From Clostridium sp. UBA2485 (lineage in GTDB: Bacteria > Bacillota > Clostridia > Clostridiales > Clostridiaceae): a stretch of DNA of 9,920 nt. Both the position numbers and the translations under genes were made by a program. The stretch's first letter is position 1. The number at the start of each line of letters is the position of its first letter. Positions 1 to 5,484 of the stretch are shown piece by piece. Where the stretch lies: NCBI RefSeq assembly GCF_002341865.1, contig NZ_DDOV01000108.1:1-9920 (forward strand), in the 5' to 3' direction. A model generated the notes under the pieces. It was not told the origin of the DNA. It was given only the letters and a program-made list of their open reading frames with translations, and ran no database searches.

Positions 1-465
1 TATTTAGCTTCAATTATTGATGTTTTTGATAGAAGTATTATAGCATGTAAGCTATCACTTTCTGCTAATGCTGAGGCAGCACAAGAAGTATTGCTTACAG
101 CATTATACAACAGAGGTATCAAAGATGCTGTCGACGGACTTACTGTCCGTACAGACAATGGTTCACAGTTTATAGCTCATGACTTTGAAAAGTTATGTAT
201 AAAAGAAAAGACGATTCATGAAAGAATCCCAGTACATAGCCCAAACTACAATGCACATATAGAGTCATATCATAGATATCTTCAAGATGAGTGCCTAGCT
301 GGTAAGATATTTAATAGTTTAGAAGAGGCGGAAGCCATCATTGATAAATATGTATATGGATATAATACGATACGAGTTCATTCATCAATAGATTATAGAA
401 CTCCTGATGAGTTCTATAATCTAAAAAATTGTAACTTTAAGAATGAGCTAGTAATTAGCATATAG
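1..465 (+). CDS. IS3-family transposase (OrfB, integrase core), 5' partial
   Basis: The reading frame is open from the first base of the window and gives 154 residues before the TAG stop, so the true start lies upstream. The fragment is the second half of a retroviral-type integrase catalytic domain. It has the second catalytic Asp in RTDNGSQF (D52 of the visible part) and the catalytic Glu in HIESYHRYL (E88). Exactly 35 residues separate them, the D-x35-E spacing of IS3 transposases. The first catalytic Asp would lie before the window. The C-terminal part carries the usual YNTIRVHSSI...TPDEFY block of this family. There is no internal stop or frameshift in the visible part. In this family the protein is normally an OrfA-OrfB fusion made by programmed frameshifting, which cannot be checked here. 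It carries out cut-out and insertion of the element and has no role in flagellar biology. Confidence 0.9.
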   Translation, partial: YLASIIDVFDRSIIACKLSLSANAEAAQEVLLTALYNRGIKDAVDGLTVRTDNGSQFIAHDFEKLCIKEKTIHERIPVHSPNYNAHIESYHRYLQDECLAGKIFNSLEEAEAIIDKYVYGYNTIRVHSSIDYRTPDEFYNLKNCNFKNELVISI

Positions 466-493
466 TGTCCCATTTGAGGGGGCCAATCCGACA
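466..493 (+). repeat. Probable right terminal inverted repeat of the IS3 element
   Basis: This 28-bp stretch begins immediately after the transposase TAG. It contains TCCCATTTGAGGGGG, a relative of the GTCCATTTTAAGGGG-like ends common in IS3 elements, and finishes in ACA. It is also far more GC-rich than its surroundings. The matching left end is outside the window, so the assignment rests on position and resemblance only. Confidence 0.55.
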
Positions 494-502
494 ATTGTAG
501 TT

Positions 503-527
503 GAAATTAATTTTGTAAATTAATTTC
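503..527. repeat. Perfect 11-bp inverted repeat, AT-only stem
   Basis: GAAATTAATTT (503-513) and AAATTAATTTC (517-527) are exact reverse complements around a TGT loop. It begins 10 bp past the inferred IS end. It could act as a weak terminator for the transposase (TTTAAATAAA follows) or be part of an older repeat. With almost no GC in the stem, a strong terminator is unlikely. Confidence 0.5.
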
Positions 528-606
528 TTTAAATAAAAGTAACTCTGTGGTTTTAAAAATAGATAAATTCAAAACTTTTATTGTAAAAGAGTGGTAGCTA
601 TAATTC

Positions 607-627
607 TCCATTATCCATTGTCAATTG
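607..627. repeat. Three imperfect 7-nt tandem repeats
   Basis: TCCATTA, TCCATTG and TCAATTG lie directly head to tail. Read on the minus strand this gives CAATTGACAATGGATAATGG, a type of sequence I associate with dispersed intergenic repeats in clostridial and other genomes. That association is from memory and unverified. Confidence 0.4.
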
Positions 628-688
628 TATAAGAGTTCCTCTGAGATGCAGCATGATTCGGAACAATACCTATTTACTTAACTAGAAC

Positions 689-902
689 AATGGAGATATA
701 TAATACAAGATTTTGTAGCGGCGAACACTGTTCGCCATTTTTTATTATATTAATTACAATTTTAATGATGAGATAACATTTTTTAATATTATTTATTGTA
801 ATATAAATTACCTATTTAATTTTTTATAGTACTAGTCTATTGGAACTTTTAGGAGAATAGTGTTCACCTATACAATTAATCAATAAATTGAGATATATAA
901 TA
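689..902. repeat. Pair of 17-bp imperfect direct repeats (689-705 and 886-902)
   Basis: AATGGAGATATATAATA at 689-705 and AATTGAGATATATAATA at 886-902 differ at one base and share an exact 13-mer. They bracket the orphan terminator. The sequence is AT-rich, so chance is a serious alternative. Confidence 0.3.
720..743 (+). terminator. Rho-independent terminator with no gene directly upstream
   Basis: GGCGAAC (720-726) and GTTCGCC (730-736) form a perfect 7-bp stem around ACT. An A and a run of six T follow, so it works on the plus strand. There is no A-run on the other side to make it bidirectional. The nearest upstream coding sequence is the transposase, more than 250 bp away. It either stops transcription coming out of the IS, serves a lost gene, or ends a short unannotated transcript. 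It also insulates the flagellin promoter. Confidence 0.75.
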
Positions 903-919
903 ATGCTAAATATACACTT

Positions 920-964
920 TAAAAACAAAAAAATAAAAAAATAAAAAAAATTTTAAAAAAACTA
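920..964 (+). promoter_or_regulatory. Long A-tract upstream of the flagellin promoter, UP-element-like
   Basis: Successive runs of five to eight A, broken by single C or T bases and one TTTT, sit immediately upstream of the -35-like TAAA. Such A-tracts bend DNA and can bind the RNA polymerase alpha C-terminal domain, raising promoter output. That fits a gene needing very high expression. The functional role is inferred from composition and position. Confidence 0.45.
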
Positions 965-990
965 TAAAGTATATGTAAAATCTACGATAA
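965..990 (+). promoter_or_regulatory. Sigma-D (sigma-28) type promoter of flagellin
   Basis: TAAA (965-968) is separated by 16 nt from CGATAA (985-990). This matches the flagellar sigma factor consensus TAAA-N15-GCCGATAA except for the GC pair, which is TA here. Transcription should start near 997, giving a leader of about 65 nt that contains the hairpin and ribosome binding site described below. Location directly before flagellin supports the call. Confidence 0.8.
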
Positions 991-1018
991 TTATATTGTA
1001 AAACAAATAAATAAAATT

Positions 1019-1036
1019 TTGCACAGGGAAGTGCAA
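1019..1036 (+). promoter_or_regulatory. Leader hairpin with ANGGA loop: candidate CsrA-binding site 1
   Basis: TTGCAC (1019-1024) and GTGCAA (1031-1036) form a 6-bp stem whose six-base loop is AGGGAA. CsrA prefers A(N)GGA in a hairpin loop, and AGGGA fits. In Bacillus subtilis the flagellin (hag) leader has one CsrA site upstream and a second on the Shine-Dalgarno, with FliW releasing the repression. The same layout is visible here. Neither csrA nor fliW lies in the window, so the regulator is inferred. Confidence 0.6.
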
Positions 1037-1044
1037 TGTAAAAT

Positions 1045-1054
1045 TCAAGGAGGT
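1045..1054 (+). promoter_or_regulatory. Flagellin ribosome binding site, also candidate CsrA site 2
   Basis: AAGGAGGT (1047-1054) is a near-perfect anti-16S match, 7 nt before the ATG at 1062, and fixes the flagellin start. AAGGA within it also fits the CsrA core ANGGA. It lies about 20 nt from the loop motif at 1025-1029, a spacing one CsrA dimer could bridge. Occupancy here would block ribosome entry. Confidence 0.75.
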
Positions 1055-1061
1055 ACTTATT

Positions 1062-1901
1062 ATGATAATCAATCACAATTTAAATGCAATGAACGCTCAT
1101 AGAAATATGGGAATCAATGTTGGAAACTCAGGAAAGGCTATGGAGAAACTTTCTTCAGGATTAAGAATTAACAGAGCTGGAGATGACGCAGCAGGACTAG
1201 CTATTTCTGAAAAAATGAGAGGACAAATTAGAGGTTTAGATCAAGCTTCAAGAAACTCTCAAGATGGTATCTCAATGATCCAAACAGCAGAAGGTGGACT
1301 AAATGAAGTTCATGCTATAGCTCAAAGAATGAGAGAATTAGCTGTTCAAGCTGCTAACGATACAAACGTAACAGTAGATAGAGAATCTATAGGAGCAGAA
1401 ATTGATCAATTAGGGGAAGAACTTGGCAGAATAAATAAAAACACTCAATTTAATGAACAAAATCTATTAGACGGAACAGCAGGAACAACTGGAAAAGTAC
1501 AAATACAAGTTGGTGCAAATAGTGGACAATCAATGGAATTAGACTTCGCTACAGATGGTATCAAATTAGATAATATAGTAGATGCTTTGAAAGATAAAGA
1601 AGCTCAAGTTGCAACTAATGCAGATGCAACTAAATTCATAAAAGTTGTAGATGACAATCTAAAGACAGTATCAAAAGGAAGATCCTTATTAGGAGCTTAC
1701 CAAAACAGATTAGAACATACTATAGCTAACCTTGACAATGCATCAGAAAACTTACAAGCAGCAGAATCAAGAGTTAGAGACGTTGATATGGCTAAAGAAA
1801 TGATGAACTTCTCTAAAAATAATATACTTCAACAAGCTGCTCAAGCAATGCTTGCTCAAGCTAACCAAGCTCCACAAGGAGTATTACAATTATTAAGATA
1901 A
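1062..1901 (+). CDS. fliC: Flagellin, filament subunit (short form)
   Basis: The 279-residue product is a compact flagellin secreted by the flagellar type III system and polymerised into the filament. The N-terminal D0/D1 half (about residues 1-140) has the classic KLSSGLRINRAGDDAAGLAI block and the QRMRELAVQ segment (residues 88-96), which is the TLR5-recognised region in other flagellins. The C-terminal D1/D0 half (about 200-279) has RVRDVDMAKEM and ends ...QGVLQLLR. The middle is only about 60 residues, so D2/D3 domains are absent; a few Ser/Thr there are the likely surface positions for glycans. No cysteine is present. The start is fixed by AAGGAGGT. The gene has its own sigma-D promoter, A-tract and terminator, so it is monocistronic. 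It is less A+T-biased than the glycan genes downstream, as expected for a highly expressed gene. Genes at 2083 onward very probably modify it. Confidence 0.97.
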   Translation: MIINHNLNAMNAHRNMGINVGNSGKAMEKLSSGLRINRAGDDAAGLAISEKMRGQIRGLDQASRNSQDGISMIQTAEGGLNEVHAIAQRMRELAVQAANDTNVTVDRESIGAEIDQLGEELGRINKNTQFNEQNLLDGTAGTTGKVQIQVGANSGQSMELDFATDGIKLDNIVDALKDKEAQVATNADATKFIKVVDDNLKTVSKGRSLLGAYQNRLEHTIANLDNASENLQAAESRVRDVDMAKEMMNFSKNNILQQAAQAMLAQANQAPQGVLQLLR

Positions 1902-1924
1902 TTATTGTAATGTAAACAAGATAT

Positions 1925-1970
1925 AAAGGTGATTTCGAAAATATTTGTATTTTTGAAGTCACCTTTATTT
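1925..1970 (+). terminator. Strong rho-independent terminator of flagellin
   Basis: A 19-bp stem (1925-1943 with 1948-1966, two G-U pairs) closes on a TTTG loop. It starts 23 nt after the flagellin stop and is followed by ATTTATTTATT. The outer AAAGGTGA/TCACCTTT arms are fully paired. This should stop nearly all flagellin transcription before the glycosylation genes, so those need their own promoter. Confidence 0.9.
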
Positions 1971-2021
1971 ATTATAAGTAGCTTGTTAATAGTATTATAA
2001 ATGTTTTTTTAAATTATATAT

Positions 2022-2047
2022 TAATTTTCTAAAAATGTACTCGATAA
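2022..2047 (+). promoter_or_regulatory. Sigma-D-like promoter candidate for the glycosylation operon
   Basis: TAAT (2022-2025) lies 16 nt before CGATAA (2042-2047), the same spacing and the same -10 core as the flagellin promoter, with one mismatch in the -35 part. It would start transcription near 2054, about 30 nt before the ATG at 2083. No A-tract precedes it, so it should be weaker than the flagellin promoter. Confidence 0.5.
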
Positions 2048-2082
2048 TAAAGATAGTATATTAAATAATATGGGAGAAAAGC

Positions 2083-3843
2083 ATGAATGAAATAACAAAT
2101 TATACCATTGAAACTATAAAAAGTGTAAAAAGTGACAAGGTTAATGTAATTGAAAGAAGTAAGGACAACAAAAATGTTCTAAAGATAAATGTTAATGAAA
2201 AGCAAATTTATATAGGAAGTAAATATTCAGTTAATAGAGATGTTGACAAGTTTATTAATGAAATAGGTGATATTGATATTAATACTTCTATTATAATTTT
2301 TGGCCTAGGTGCGGGAGAACATATAAGAGAAGTAGTGAGCAAATTTAATAACTCTATTAGTATATTAGTTATTGAGCCAGACATAAGTACACTTAATTTA
2401 ATATGCCATTCAGGTTATTATGATGATATAGTAAAAAATGATAAAATTTCTATTTTGCATTGTGAAAATGTAGAAGTAGTTTTAAAAGAATTCATAGATC
2501 CTTTTAAATTGCAGAATACAAAAGTGATCTTTTTTGGGAACTATAAAGTAATATATGATAATGAATCGGTTGAATTTTTTAAATTAATAAAAACTATAAT
2601 AACTTATAAATTGGTGGATAGAAATACTTCAATAAATTTATCAAAAGAAATTATTAAAAATTCTATAAAAAATTTACATCATGTAGCAAAAAGTTTTTCT
2701 GTTAATGAATTAAAAGATATATACAAGGATGTACCAGCTATAGTTGTCTCAGCTGGACCTTCTCTAGCAAAAAATATTCATTTATTAAAGAAAGTACAGG
2801 ATGAATTTATAATAATCACTGGTGGGAGAACATTAGAACCTCTGCTAAATCAAGGTATAAAACCAGATTTTTTATGTGTAATAGACCCTTTCCCAAGATC
2901 TTTTCAGTTAGTTGAAAACAATTTAAGAGATGATATTCCATTAGTATATTATGAAGGAACTAATTCGGATGTAGTAGATAAACATGGAGGAGACAAAATA
3001 TTCTACACAATAGATAGTGTACTAAAAAAACATTTAAATGAAGATATTACGAGTTTAGCTTATGGGGGATCTGTGGCTCATATTTGTACAGCTTTGGCTC
3101 TACATTTTGGATGCAATCCTATAATATTTATAGGACAAGATCTAGCATACACTAATGAAAAAAGACATGCAGATATTGCAAAACATAATTCAAATAATTT
3201 ATCAAATAAAAGTGAATATGATCTTTATGTAGAGGATATATATGGAGAAAAAGTTAGAACAAGTATGTCATTGAATTTTATGAGATTACAATTTGAAGAA
3301 TTAATAAATATATTTAATAAAAATACTTTTATTAATGCTACAGAAGGAGGAGCTAATATAAATGGAACTTCAATTGCTTCTTTAAATGAAGTAATTGATA
3401 AATACAAATCAAAGTGTAAAAAGAAAAGCCATTATTCTAAAAAGATTAAGAAGGTAGAAAATTCTATTGATATAATGAAGAGTTTAAATGAATGCATTAA
3501 TAATATAGAAGAGCTACAAAAATGTTGTGATGAAGTTTTAAAACATAATAAAGAACTTTACTATAACTATAAAAGATGTAATAGTTTTAAAGTAGATAAA
3601 GCGATTAATAGAATATCTAGAATTAATAATAGCATTGAAAGAAAAATGGAAACTACTTTATTTATTGAGGGGCTGTTTTACACCATACAAAGTGAAGCAA
3701 ATAGTAAAGCGTTTTTATATAGTCCAATTGATGATGAAAAAATTAAAGTAGAAAAAATGTATAAGCAAATTAACTTTATATATAATGAAATGAAAAATTG
3801 TTTAGCGGAAGTATTAGTATTAATTAAAAAAGAGTATTTTTAG
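2083..3843 (+). CDS. Maf-type flagellin glycosyltransferase (DUF115/MptE-like), long form
   Basis: The 586-residue protein belongs to the motility accessory factor family, which in Campylobacter, Aeromonas and clostridia attaches nonulosonic acids (pseudaminic or legionaminic) to flagellin Ser/Thr in the cytoplasm. An N-terminal Rossmann-like part has FGLGAGEHI (residues 73-81) and a VIEPD acidic strand end (96-100). The DUF115 core begins with VPAIVVSAGPSLAKN (from residue 217), continues through GIKPDFLCVIDP, and has FIGQDLAY (349-356) followed by His362. The last 140 residues are charged and helical, with probable coiled-coil character. GGGAG-like GGGAG at 2072-2076 is 6 nt before the ATG. 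Archaeal relatives of this fold are pterin diphosphokinases, but position next to flagellin favours glycosylation. It is unrelated to the septum-inhibitor Maf pyrophosphatase. The donor sugar is not determined by sequence. It leads a tightly spaced gene run. Confidence 0.88.
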   Translation: MNEITNYTIETIKSVKSDKVNVIERSKDNKNVLKINVNEKQIYIGSKYSVNRDVDKFINEIGDIDINTSIIIFGLGAGEHIREVVSKFNNSISILVIEPDISTLNLICHSGYYDDIVKNDKISILHCENVEVVLKEFIDPFKLQNTKVIFFGNYKVIYDNESVEFFKLIKTIITYKLVDRNTSINLSKEIIKNSIKNLHHVAKSFSVNELKDIYKDVPAIVVSAGPSLAKNIHLLKKVQDEFIIITGGRTLEPLLNQGIKPDFLCVIDPFPRSFQLVENNLRDDIPLVYYEGTNSDVVDKHGGDKIFYTIDSVLKKHLNEDITSLAYGGSVAHICTALALHFGCNPIIFIGQDLAYTNEKRHADIAKHNSNNLSNKSEYDLYVEDIYGEKVRTSMSLNFMRLQFEELINIFNKNTFINATEGGANINGTSIASLNEVIDKYKSKCKKKSHYSKKIKKVENSIDIMKSLNECINNIEELQKCCDEVLKHNKELYYNYKRCNSFKVDKAINRISRINNSIERKMETTLFIEGLFYTIQSEANSKAFLYSPIDDEKIKVEKMYKQINFIYNEMKNCLAEVLVLIKKEYF

Positions 3844-3853
3844 GAGAGATTTT

Positions 3854-4207
3854 ATGAAAAAAGTTAAAGAAGTCATTATCACTTGTAATGATTATATAGA
3901 TAAATTAAAGGAAGATGGAATATTAAAATTAATCAATGATGTTCAAGGAGGAAATGAAGATGAAGCTTTAACATTAATACCAGTTATAGCAGATGGGTTA
4001 CAATGGATAATTGAAGTAGTTGAAAAGACTAAGGATATGCAAATTGAAAAAATAAATACAAATAAATTATTAGAAAACTTAGTAGAAATAAATACTGCTT
4101 TAGAAAATGAGGACTATATATTAATGTCAGATATATTTGAGTTTGAAATATTTGAAGAGTTAAACAGTATTCAGAAACTTTTAATTAAAAATATTAATGA
4201 TATTTAA
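3854..4207 (+). CDS. Small acidic protein of unknown function between two Maf genes
   Basis: I do not recognise this 117-residue protein with confidence. It has 25 Asp/Glu against 12 Lys and no Arg (net charge about -13), no signal peptide and no membrane segment. It looks all-helical: a central hydrophobic stretch ALTLIPVIADGLQWIIEVV (about residues 38-56) and a second one around residues 90-110 containing MSDIFEFEIFEEL. It starts 10 nt after the first Maf stop. Its Shine-Dalgarno (AGGAGAG, 3842-3848) overlaps that stop codon, which suggests translational coupling. The second Maf follows 13 nt later. Size, acidity and position suggest a cytoplasmic partner or chaperone for flagellin or for a Maf enzyme, but that is inference only. 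Codon use matches its neighbours. Confidence 0.85.
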   Translation: MKKVKEVIITCNDYIDKLKEDGILKLINDVQGGNEDEALTLIPVIADGLQWIIEVVEKTKDMQIEKINTNKLLENLVEINTALENEDYILMSDIFEFEIFEELNSIQKLLIKNINDI

Positions 4208-4220
4208 GGATAACTAAAGC

Positions 4221-5462
4221 ATGAGAAAAATACAGGTGTTAACTAGTAGAGATGGAAATATTAATTTAAAAGTAGATAATATATTATTACATAGTAATTA
4301 TTATCCGGAGAGAGATGGAGAAAAATTTGTAGAAGGAAATTTACATTTAATTAAAGGCAAAGATACAGTAGTGATATATGGGTTAGCATTAGGATATCAT
4401 ATAAAATCCATATTAAAGAATGCTAATAAAAATAGTAAAATTTATATTTTTGACTTAGATAGTGAAGTTGTTCAAATAGGAAAGAAATTAAAAGTTTATG
4501 ATGAAATATTACTGGATAAAAGAGTTGAAATTTTTACTGAATTTAATGAAGAATTTAATATTGTGTTTTCAAATCTACTAAATAAAGTGGAGGATATTAT
4601 AATTTATAAGCCCTCCCTTAAAACAATGCCAAGAAGGTTTGATAGTGTACAAACTATATTAAATAACTATTTAAATGGTAAAAAAGGAATAAATAAATTT
4701 AGAGATATAATGATGTTAAATAAAGATATAAATGAAAAAAAAGATTACACAGTAATAGATGAATTAATAAACAATAACAATTTTGATGTGAAAAATAAAC
4801 CAATAGTATGTGTATCTTCAGGACCATCACTAGACAAATCGATAAATGAATTAAAAGAAATAAGAGATAAAGTAATAGTTTTATCAGTGGGCTCTGCTTT
4901 AAAGGGTTTAGTGAAAAACGATATATTACCAGATTTAATCACTATTACTGATTGCCAAAAAATGGTAAAAAAACAACTAGAAGGATTAGAAGGTTTAGAT
5001 GTTCCACTATGCTTTTTAAATACAGCATCCTATTGGGCAGTAGAGTCATATAATGGGCCTAAATATATATTTTTTAATGAAGAAAATATGTTTAGCAATA
5101 TAATAATGACTACAGGGAAGACGGTAGCGGTGTCTAATATAGATATTGCTATTAAGCTTAAAACAAAGATCATTGGTTTATTAGGACAAGATTTAGCATA
5201 TTTAGATCATAAGACTCATAGTGACTCCTATATTGAAATCTATGGAAAAAGTAACTATATATCTTTAAATAGCAAAGTATATAAAGAAGCTTTAAATGTA
5301 AAGAAAGAAAAGGTATATACCACTACTGGATTTATTAATTTTAAGTATAATATTGAAAGCCTTATTAGTAAAAATTCAAATATTGTATTTTTAAATTGTA
5401 GTAATGGACTTCCAATAGAAGGAACTACATATACAAATATAAAAAATATTATAAATTTATAA
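4221..5462 (+). CDS. Second Maf-type glycosyltransferase (DUF115), short form
   Basis: This 413-residue paralogue has the same order of motifs as the longer protein upstream. YGLALGYHI (residues 53-61) occurs in the N-terminal Rossmann-like part. KPIVCVSSGPSLDKS opens the DUF115 core at residue 193. LGQDLAYLDHKTH follows, with G322-Q323-D324. It is about 170 residues shorter, chiefly because it lacks the long helical C-terminal region, ending about 85 residues after the GQDLAY motif. The two are clearly diverged, so this is not a recent tandem duplication. Likely role: a second flagellin sugar transferase with different site or donor preference, or a partner of the first. AAGGA (4206-4210) overlaps the upstream stop, 10 nt before the ATG. 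Key motifs are intact, so it does not look like a pseudogene. Confidence 0.85.
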   Translation: MRKIQVLTSRDGNINLKVDNILLHSNYYPERDGEKFVEGNLHLIKGKDTVVIYGLALGYHIKSILKNANKNSKIYIFDLDSEVVQIGKKLKVYDEILLDKRVEIFTEFNEEFNIVFSNLLNKVEDIIIYKPSLKTMPRRFDSVQTILNNYLNGKKGINKFRDIMMLNKDINEKKDYTVIDELINNNNFDVKNKPIVCVSSGPSLDKSINELKEIRDKVIVLSVGSALKGLVKNDILPDLITITDCQKMVKKQLEGLEGLDVPLCFLNTASYWAVESYNGPKYIFFNEENMFSNIIMTTGKTVAVSNIDIAIKLKTKIIGLLGQDLAYLDHKTHSDSYIEIYGKSNYISLNSKVYKEALNVKKEKVYTTTGFINFKYNIESLISKNSNIVFLNCSNGLPIEGTTYTNIKNIINL

Positions 5463-5484
5463 GAGCAAATGGAGAGGGTATGAA

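Larger units (their letters stand above)
1..493 (+). mobile_element. 3' part of an IS3-family insertion sequence, cut by the window edge
   Basis: The left end of the element lies outside the window. What is visible is the C-terminal part of an IS3-type transposase, then a 28-bp segment that starts with TGT directly after the stop codon and ends with ACA at 493. IS3 elements typically end in TG...CA, so 493 is my inferred right boundary. The left inverted repeat and the target duplication cannot be seen, so completeness and activity are unknown. The element sits about 570 bp upstream of flagellin, on the edge of what looks like a variable surface-glycan island. Confidence 0.75.
494..1061. other. 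Non-coding region between the IS end and flagellin
   Basis: No credible open reading frame is present on either strand in these 568 bases. The left part (about 494-710) holds an AT-only hairpin, 7-nt tandem repeats and scattered stops, and looks like degenerate or repeat-derived sequence. The middle has a GC-rich hairpin with a T-run at 720-743. The right part (about 916-1061) is the flagellin control region: A-tract, sigma-D promoter, leader hairpin and ribosome binding site. I see no tRNA, CRISPR or recognisable riboswitch here. Confidence 0.7.

Noticed and set aside
91..465. Transposase starting at TTG 91
   Set aside because: The frame is open back to base 1 with matching integrase sequence, so the gene is cut by the window edge and does not start at 91.
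494..1061. CRISPR array or tRNA in the non-coding region
   Set aside because: No regularly spaced repeats of 24-37 nt and no cloverleaf or TTCGA-type arm were found on either strand.
2031..2047. TAAA at 2030-2033 as the -35 part of the maf promoter
   Set aside because: It is only 8 nt from CGATAA; the TAAT at 2022-2025 has the correct 16-nt spacing seen in the flagellin promoter.
3225..3407. Minus-strand open frame of 60 residues inside the first Maf gene
   Set aside because: It lies wholly within a well-supported coding gene, has no ribosome binding site, and its composition is that of an antisense shadow.
2083..5462. Calling the DUF115 proteins 6-hydroxymethylpterin diphosphokinases (MptE)
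   Set aside because: That activity belongs to archaeal members. Neighbouring flagellin and PseB point to the Maf flagellin glycosylation branch.
4221..5462. Second Maf as a truncated pseudogene
   Set aside because: It is shorter than the first but has intact motifs, its own ribosome binding site, no frameshift, and normal operon spacing.
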